Both the position numbers and the translations under genes were made by a program. Below the pieces are notes generated by a model that was not told the origin of the DNA, did not search any database, and worked only from the letters and a program-made list of their open reading frames with translations. A stretch of 64,000 nt of DNA. Origin: Parapedobacter pyrenivorans. Its GTDB lineage: Bacteria; Bacteroidota; Bacteroidia; Sphingobacteriales; Sphingobacteriaceae. The DNA lies in NCBI RefSeq assembly GCF_014636865.1, contig NZ_BMER01000001.1, positions 2,840,718 to 2,904,717 on the forward strand, read 5' to 3'. This document shows positions 58,219-64,000 of this stretch, piece after piece (position 1 is the first letter of the stretch; each line of letters begins with the position of its first letter).

Positions 58219-59460
58219 ATGCCCGATCGTTACGAATACCTCGCCCAGCTCATTGCGAATTATCTCCGGCAGGAGTTAACGGCCGAAGAACAGCGCGCGT
58301 TGAATGAGTGGCTGGCTGAGCGCTTAGAAAACCGAGAATTTCTCGATGGGCTCAACGATACCCAACACTTATCTCAGAAGCTGCAAATTTTCCACGCGGT
58401 TGAACGAACGCGGCTATGGGAACTTACGCAAAGAAAGCTAGAAGCTGATCAGGTTATACAAACATCAGAAGAAGAACATGATGTGCCCTCAAAGACGCAC
58501 ATATTGCGAAGATGGATGCCTTATGTTGCTGCGATGCTCCTTGCGACTTCCGTCGTCACATGGTTTTATGTTAACGACCGTGCCCCGTCAAAATCTGAAA
58601 CCGTGAGCATACCATCAACGGATGTTCCACCCGGAGGCAACCGCGCCACGCTCACCCTTGCGGGTGGTCGGACCATAACATTGGACGAAGCCCGGGATGG
58701 TATCGTCATCGGGGATGGTGAAATAACCTACAACGACGGGGATCCCCTCGCGACCCTGAAGCCCGGTGAAAGCGGACGCTCGGAAAAAGAGGATGTGGTA
58801 GCAGAGGGAGAAATCGTCTTTTTAGAACTAACCACTCCTAAAGGCGGCACTTACCAAATTACCTTGCCTGATGGTACACGTGTGTGGCTCAATGCTTCAT
58901 CCACGCTGAAGTATCCCAGTCGTTTCACGGAAAAAGAACGTGTAGTCGAGCTAGCGGGTGAGGGATATTTTGAGGTAAACCGGCAAAAAGACATCCAATC
59001 CAAGTTTTTGCCGTTTAAAGTGATAACGAACGGACAAACAGTAGAGGTATTGGGTACAAAATTCAATGTCTCCGCATACCCTGATGATGAGGAGGAGAGG
59101 ACAACACTCGTTGAAGGGGCTGTACGTTTGTGGGGCGGAACCGGCGGTGAGCACATAACACTCGTTCCTGGCGAGCAGGGGACGTTGGTGAACGGAAACA
59201 TTGCTAAAGCACCAGTAGATACCGATCAATACACTGCTTGGATGAACGGGCGTTTTCATTTTAACCATACTTCGTTTGATGAGATGATCCGTCAGGTTGC
59301 CCGGTGGTACGATGTCGAAGTGACATATAGGGGAACAATACCGCAGGAAACATTTACCGGTAAGATGCAGCGGGATTTATCGTTGCTGACCATATTGGAC
59401 TTGCTTAATATTTCTAACGCGAAAATTAAACTGGAGGGCCGCACATTGATTGTCCAGTAG
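58219..59460 (+). CDS. FecR-family anti-sigma factor
   Basis: 413 residues. N-terminal cytoplasmic sigma-binding region (RYEYLAQLIANYLRQELTAEEQRALNEWLAE), one membrane helix at about 96-114 (WMPYVAAMLLATSVVTWFYV), then the FecR domain (TPKGGTYQITLPDGTRVWLNASSTLKYPSRF, VELAGEGYFEV, VEVLGTKFNVSAYPDDEE) and a C-terminal DUF4974 region. It relays the signal from the TonB-dependent SusC-type transporter to the ECF sigma factor. Confidence 0.93.
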   Translation: MPDRYEYLAQLIANYLRQELTAEEQRALNEWLAERLENREFLDGLNDTQHLSQKLQIFHAVERTRLWELTQRKLEADQVIQTSEEEHDVPSKTHILRRWMPYVAAMLLATSVVTWFYVNDRAPSKSETVSIPSTDVPPGGNRATLTLAGGRTITLDEARDGIVIGDGEITYNDGDPLATLKPGESGRSEKEDVVAEGEIVFLELTTPKGGTYQITLPDGTRVWLNASSTLKYPSRFTEKERVVELAGEGYFEVNRQKDIQSKFLPFKVITNGQTVEVLGTKFNVSAYPDDEEERTTLVEGAVRLWGGTGGEHITLVPGEQGTLVNGNIAKAPVDTDQYTAWMNGRFHFNHTSFDEMIRQVARWYDVEVTYRGTIPQETFTGKMQRDLSLLTILDLLNISNAKIKLEGRTLIVQ

Positions 59461-59541
59461 AATACACCAGAAACACTTACAAATAAAAACCAATTACAAA
59501 CTTAAAAGCAAAAATATGGACAAAACGTAACCATTGAAACG

Positions 59542-59577
59542 CAAGAAAGGGAAGCGCTACCAACACCTCCCTTCTTG
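59542..59577 (+). terminator. Stem-loop between fecR and susC
   Basis: CAAGAAAGGGA and TCCCTTCTTG pair with one bulged A around a 15-nt loop; no T-run follows. It may be a weak terminator or a leader hairpin that lets susC be transcribed differently from the sigma/anti-sigma genes. A five-codon ATG-GAC-AAA-ACG-TAA frame precedes it. Confidence 0.35.
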
Positions 59578-59644
59578 TTCAGACAGCACCAATAGTAACC
59601 AAATTATTAAAATTAGCAGATCAGCTATCTAACGTACAAACGTA

Positions 59645-62600
59645 ATGATAAATTATGTGTTTCACCCATTGGGCGGGGAAAAAAAGCTCAATGTACTTAA
59701 CCGATTATTCCGAATTATGAAATTGATATCGCTGTTTTTAGCGATTGCTTGCCTACATGTAAGCGCGGAGTCGCTGTCCCAGACCGTCACGCTGAATGTT
59801 AAGGAGCAGCCCATTACCAAAGTATTTGCTGCCATTGAGGCGCAGACCGGTTATTTGATTATTTACAACGATCAGTATGTGAAACCCAACTTGCTGGTTT
59901 CCCTGAATGTGAAGAATCAACCACTGGAAGTGGTATTGAATCAGGTGTTGACCCCCCGATCATTAGTCTACAAAATCAAAGACAAGACAATTGCGGTGAG
60001 AGGAAGCACGAGAAATAAGGAAAATTTACCAATTCAGCATCAGCAGGTAATCAGCGGCCGTGTTACGGATGAACAAGGGGCGGCACTTGAAGGGGTAACC
60101 GTACGGGTGAAAGGCACGAGCACAGCCACTACGACCAATGCAAATGGCGACTATAGCATCCATATTCCGGGCGCTGGGGCGAAGCTAACATACACTATTT
60201 TAGGGTTTGAGGCTGTTGAGCTTGATGTTGCGAATCAGCCTTCAATCAATGTTTCGTTAAAAGCAACGGTGAGCAACCTGGACGAGGCGGTCGTAGTGGG
60301 GTATGGCACCATGAACAAGCGCGAAATTGTGGGAGCTGTAGGCGTTGTGCCAGTAGAAGATATGAAAAGGGCACCCGTAGTCTCTTTTGACCAAGCACTT
60401 GCAGGTCGAGTTGCGGGGGTTGAAGTGCGCGCCGACGATGGCCAGCCGGGAGCTCCGATAAACATCATCGTCCGTGGTGGAAACTCCATTACGCAAAGTA
60501 ATTCTCCATTATACGTGGTCGATGATTTTCCATTGGAGGATAATGAGAACAATTCCATTAATCCGGCCGACATTGCATCGATTGTTATTCTTAAGGATGC
60601 GGCAGCAACCGCTATCTACGGTTCTAGAGGAGCAAATGGCGTGGTCTTAATAACAACTAAACGGGGGCAGGAAGGTAGAGCCAAAATCGCGTATGACCTT
60701 ACGAGCGGTTTTCAATCAAATACCAAAAGGATCGAACTGTTAAGCCCATACGAATTTGTAAAACTGCAACTGGAAATCAACAACGAAAGTGCTACATTAA
60801 ACTACCTTTCTGACGGTAAAACACTGGAGGATTACCGAAACCAACAGCCAATCGACTGGTATGGTAAGATTTTTCAGAACTCCAACATGACAACCCATAA
60901 CCTGTCCGCTTCAGGAGGCACGGCAAAAAGTAAATACGCCGTTTCCGGATCTTACGCCAATCAAGATGGTATCATCCTTAATTCGGGATTTAAGCGATAT
61001 CAGGGCAGGGTGGCTTTCGATCACCAGCTCACCGAAAAATTGAAGTTGGGATTAACCTTGAATTATGCCGACTACAACACCTATGGAACGGTAGTGAACA
61101 ACATTGATCAATCGGGCGTGAGTGGCCCTTATATGTATAGCGTGTGGAGCTACCGGCCTATTGAAATTCCAGGGCAATTAATCGATTTCGAAGACGAATT
61201 ATTTGATCCGAACACCGAAACGGGAGGTGGATTTAATGACCGGAGGGTAAATCCGCTTATTCAGGCGCAGAATGAAGTGAGGAGGCGAAATACCAGCAAC
61301 CTTTTCACCAGTACATTTCTGGAGTATACGATACTTAAGGGACTCAAGGTGAAAGTGACAGGCGGATTTAGCAAAAATCTATCACAGGATATTGCGTTTA
61401 ATAATTCCAAAACGCGCACAGGAAGTCCTTTATACCCCCTTAGTTTAGGGGTGAATGGTAAAAACGTCAATTTCGAAAATCTCAATTACGTAAACGAGAA
61501 TACCATTACGTATACACGCTCATTTGATCAGCATAAGCTGAATGTAGTTGCCGGATTCAGCCAACAACGGCATAGCACTTCGTCTTCAGGAATAGAGGCT
61601 CAGCAACTGCCAAATGAAGCGTTGGGTATCAGTGGCTTGGACCAAGGGGTTGCACGGAATATCATCGCAACGAGCTCTGCAAACCGGTTGCAATCGGTGT
61701 TTGGAAGGGTTATATACGATTATAAATCCAAATACAGCATCCAGGGGATTCTGCGGGGCGATGGCTCGTCCAAATTCGCTGCTGGGAATCAATGGGCGTA
61801 TTTCCCGTCCTTGGGCGTCAAATATGCGCTGATTGAGGAAGGTTTTATGACCCGTATGCCCTTCATTTCCGATGCCGTGCTGCGAGCTAGTTTTGGTTAT
61901 TCCGGCAATAACAGGGTTTCCGATTTCGCTTACCTCACGTCGATAGGCTTCCCCTTGGGAAATGCCTATTCGTTTGGGCACACCACTCCCGTTTACGGCG
62001 CAGCAGCTACCGGAATAGGCAATCCCGATCTGAGATGGGAAACGACTAAGTCGGTCGACGTAGGCGTAGAATTGGGTTTTTTGGATAATAGAATATCGTT
62101 AATCGCAGATTACTACAATAAGCGTACCTACGATTTGCTTCTGAATGCACAGATTCCCGGAACAAGCGGGTTCACCACGGCATTCAAGAATATTGGGGCC
62201 GTGCAAAACAGGGGTTTTGAATTTACGTTGAATACCATCAACATTAATTCGAAATCGTTTAACTGGACTAGCAGTTTTAATATTTCGTTCAACCGCAACA
62301 AAATCCTTTCCCTCACGGAAGGTCAGGAGAGTATTGTTTCGACCTCAGGTGGGCCGTTTGGCGGCGTGCCTAAATATTTGGCAAAGGTTGGGTATCCGGT
62401 TGCATTGTTTTACGGGGCGATTTATGACGGCGTTTATCAATACGAGGATTTTTATCAAACGGCAAATGGATCATATGTCCTAAAAGATGAGCTGCCAGCC
62501 AACGGGACAACAAGATCCGGTATCGCACCCGGTCATGCGAGATACCGAGATCTAAATAACGATGGCAACGTAAATACAGACGATTTTACCGTAATCGGCA

Positions 62601-63106
62601 ATCCCAATGCAGACTTTGTAGGCGGTTTTAACAACAACTTTACATTTCGCGGTTTTGACCTGGGTGTGTTTCTCCGGTTTTCTTACGGCAACGACGTGTT
62701 GAATGCAAACCGGATTATATTCGAGGGGCAAGACAATTTTACGGTCAATACCAACATGTACGCTACGTACGCCGATCGTTGGTCGCCAGACAACGTGAAT
62801 TCAACCATCCCGACCCGAGCCGGCCGCGGCCCGCAATATTGGTCTACTAGAATCGTCGAGGATGCATCGATGCTACGGCTAGGTGTGGTTTCTCTTGGAT
62901 ATACCTATACCGGCAGACTGATGAGCCGGTTGAAAATGTCGTCCGTCCGATTCAGTTTTGCAGCGAATAATTTGTATACATGGACAAATTACTCGGGGTT
63001 GGATCCTGAGGTCGCCGTCAGGAGTACCAACCTGACGCCAGCGATGGATTATTCTGCCTATCCGCGAGCCAGAACAATGGTATTCGGACTAAACGTAAAC
63101 TTTTGA
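59645..63106 (+). CDS. SusC/RagA-type TonB-dependent outer membrane transporter
   Basis: 1153 residues; ATG 59717 (MKLISLFLAIACLHVSA) would start at the signal peptide directly, but the longer N-terminus is common. Domains: signal, STN domain (EQPITKVFAAIEAQTGYLIIY), carboxypeptidase-regulatory-like domain (ISGRVTDEQGAALEGVTVRVKGT), TonB plug (DEAVVVGYGTMNKREIVGAVGVV; IIVRGGNSITQSNSPLYVVDDFP; KDAAATAIYGSRGANGVVLITTKRG), then the beta-barrel to the terminal LNVNF. The STN domain identifies it as a signal-transducing type that communicates with the FecR protein. The ligand cannot be inferred; a nearby glycan hydrolase is not seen. Confidence 0.95.
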   Translation: MINYVFHPLGGEKKLNVLNRLFRIMKLISLFLAIACLHVSAESLSQTVTLNVKEQPITKVFAAIEAQTGYLIIYNDQYVKPNLLVSLNVKNQPLEVVLNQVLTPRSLVYKIKDKTIAVRGSTRNKENLPIQHQQVISGRVTDEQGAALEGVTVRVKGTSTATTTNANGDYSIHIPGAGAKLTYTILGFEAVELDVANQPSINVSLKATVSNLDEAVVVGYGTMNKREIVGAVGVVPVEDMKRAPVVSFDQALAGRVAGVEVRADDGQPGAPINIIVRGGNSITQSNSPLYVVDDFPLEDNENNSINPADIASIVILKDAAATAIYGSRGANGVVLITTKRGQEGRAKIAYDLTSGFQSNTKRIELLSPYEFVKLQLEINNESATLNYLSDGKTLEDYRNQQPIDWYGKIFQNSNMTTHNLSASGGTAKSKYAVSGSYANQDGIILNSGFKRYQGRVAFDHQLTEKLKLGLTLNYADYNTYGTVVNNIDQSGVSGPYMYSVWSYRPIEIPGQLIDFEDELFDPNTETGGGFNDRRVNPLIQAQNEVRRRNTSNLFTSTFLEYTILKGLKVKVTGGFSKNLSQDIAFNNSKTRTGSPLYPLSLGVNGKNVNFENLNYVNENTITYTRSFDQHKLNVVAGFSQQRHSTSSSGIEAQQLPNEALGISGLDQGVARNIIATSSANRLQSVFGRVIYDYKSKYSIQGILRGDGSSKFAAGNQWAYFPSLGVKYALIEEGFMTRMPFISDAVLRASFGYSGNNRVSDFAYLTSIGFPLGNAYSFGHTTPVYGAAATGIGNPDLRWETTKSVDVGVELGFLDNRISLIADYYNKRTYDLLLNAQIPGTSGFTTAFKNIGAVQNRGFEFTLNTININSKSFNWTSSFNISFNRNKILSLTEGQESIVSTSGGPFGGVPKYLAKVGYPVALFYGAIYDGVYQYEDFYQTANGSYVLKDELPANGTTRSGIAPGHARYRDLNNDGNVNTDDFTVIGNPNADFVGGFNNNFTFRGFDLGVFLRFSYGNDVLNANRIIFEGQDNFTVNTNMYATYADRWSPDNVNSTIPTRAGRGPQYWSTRIVEDASMLRLGVVSLGYTYTGRLMSRLKMSSVRFSFAANNLYTWTNYSGLDPEVAVRSTNLTPAMDYSAYPRARTMVFGLNVNF

Positions 63107-63125
63107 ACATTGAAATAGTACGATT

Positions 63126-64000
63126 ATGAAAAAGCGCTTTATATTTTTTCTAGTCTTCTTTGCGGGATTTCTATCCTGTAAGAATAATTTGACATTGGAG
63201 CCGACTGATTTTATTGCTCCCCAATATTTTTACAATTCGGAAGAGCAATTAAACCAGTCACTGATCGGCGTTTATAACATTTTGCAAGCACCATCCTTAT
63301 ATGGATTGTCGGGATCGGCCATTTTATATTACCAGTGGCTAGCATCGGTAGACGAAGGATTTAACCTCAGTGGCAGTACGAACATTCCGCAGAAATATGA
63401 TTACAATTCCTCTTATCTGGGTGTCACCGACGTGTGGAATAGCCTGTATCGTGGGATAGACCGGGCGAATAATCTAATAGCTAATATTGAGAAACCTGAA
63501 ATGGACGAAACGGAGCGGGCGATTATACTGGGCCAGGCTAAGTTTCTCCGTGCGTATTACTACTTCATGTTGGTAAGCAATTACGGTGCGGTGCCCCTAC
63601 TTGTAGAACCTACTGTCTCTGTGAATGAACTTTTTGTTGAACGGACACCGGCAACAACTGTATATGATTTTGTAACCAAAGAAATGGAAGAAGCGGAATC
63701 GATGGTACGACCGATATCGGATTATGATCATAGTGGCCGCGTAAGCCAATCGACGGTTCAAGGGATGCTCGCACGGGTAAATTTGTTTCGGGCGGGCGAA
63801 CCCTATAACGAAGTGGAACGATACAGTGAGGCTTTGAAGTGGGCAAACAAGGTAATCAACTCCGGCCTGCACGAGCTTAATCCAGATTATAGCCAGGTGT
63901 TCATTAATTACATCCAGGATAAATACGACACCAAGGAAAATCTCTGGGAAGTGGAATTCTATACCACCGGTGTAGGTGATCTTTTCAGTCGTCACGGTGG
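63126..64000 (+). CDS. SusD/RagB-family nutrient-binding lipoprotein, truncated by window end
   Basis: 291 codons to the window edge without a stop. Signal peptide with lipobox (VFFAGFLSCKN), then SusD segments: LTLEPTDFIAPQYFYNSEEQLNQSLIGVYNIL, YRGIDRANNLIANI, LGQAKFLRAYYYFMLVSNYGAVPLLVEP (SusD-like TPR-type region) and QSTVQGMLARVNLFRAG. It follows susC by 19 nt and forms the surface lid of the SusCD complex. The 3' third of the gene is outside the window. Confidence 0.95.
   Translation, partial: MKKRFIFFLVFFAGFLSCKNNLTLEPTDFIAPQYFYNSEEQLNQSLIGVYNILQAPSLYGLSGSAILYYQWLASVDEGFNLSGSTNIPQKYDYNSSYLGVTDVWNSLYRGIDRANNLIANIEKPEMDETERAIILGQAKFLRAYYYFMLVSNYGAVPLLVEPTVSVNELFVERTPATTVYDFVTKEMEEAESMVRPISDYDHSGRVSQSTVQGMLARVNLFRAGEPYNEVERYSEALKWANKVINSGLHELNPDYSQVFINYIQDKYDTKENLWEVEFYTTGVGDLFSRHG

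Noticed and set aside
1-64000. CRISPR array, tRNA or rRNA genes
   Set aside because: No regularly spaced 25-40 nt repeats and no cloverleaf- or rRNA-like sequence were recognised by eye; a tRNAscan or Infernal run would be needed to exclude short or unusual RNAs.

Overview
This window looks like chromosomal DNA of a Bacteroidota bacterium, most probably Sphingobacteriaceae (Parapedobacter/Olivibacter/Pedobacter-like). The reasons are a fused ccoN-ccoO oxidase gene, an ECF sigma / FecR / SusC / SusD locus, Bacteroidetes-type promoters (TTTG, about 19-20 nt, TAnnTTTG) and many family-typical small proteins. Species assignment is inference.

Layout. 1-4.1 kb: end of a cbb3 oxidase operon (ccoNO-Q-P-G-H plus a SafE-like membrane protein), then a CDGSH protein, an SF1 helicase and an S41 peptidase. 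8-23 kb: an accessory mosaic of mostly single small genes on both strands (YD-repeat secreted protein, DUF1398, AraC, membrane-anchored winged-helix regulator, DUF1810, two YdeI-family proteins, VOC protein, AlkB-like dioxygenase, serine hydrolase, UvrA paralogue, sulfatase). These are interspersed with truncated gene ends. 23-30 kb: a compact minus-strand sulfur operon (Crp/Fnr regulator, TauE, two YeeE/YedE, MBL-rhodanese) ending in a P-type cation ATPase. 30-38 kb: Crp/Fnr with an AhpD-like protein, a PadR regulator with a near-adjacent 33-bp perfect palindrome, and an ABC exporter whose permease is fused to an M1 peptidase, with XRE/DUF2975 partners. 38-43 kb: SDR, metallophosphatase, a convergent pair of class D and class A beta-lactamases, and a DUF1264 lipoprotein. 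43-56 kb: a toxin-antitoxin/defence-like island with HigBA, a WYL regulator unit, an RpoD-like sigma factor, ORF6N protein, DarTG with an interrupted darT, and an AlbA-type regulator. Three degraded copies of a UvrD-like helicase C-terminus carrying topoisomerase-type zinc ribbons are spread through this island. 56-64 kb: an FAD amine oxidase-like protein and the ECF sigma/FecR/SusCD uptake locus; SusD runs off the window end.

What stands out: (i) many 3' or 5' gene remnants of families that also occur intact nearby, which suggests recurrent gene replacement; (ii) darT with a single in-frame stop while darG is intact; (iii) a TGACA-N6-TGTCA-type operator at identical spacing from a -7 box at two loci 32 kb apart, one next to a WYL regulator gene; (iv) a conserved leader shared by three loci; (v) a tiny secreted protein made of five 16-residue YD repeats. 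No tRNA, rRNA, CRISPR array or intact transposase gene was recognised.
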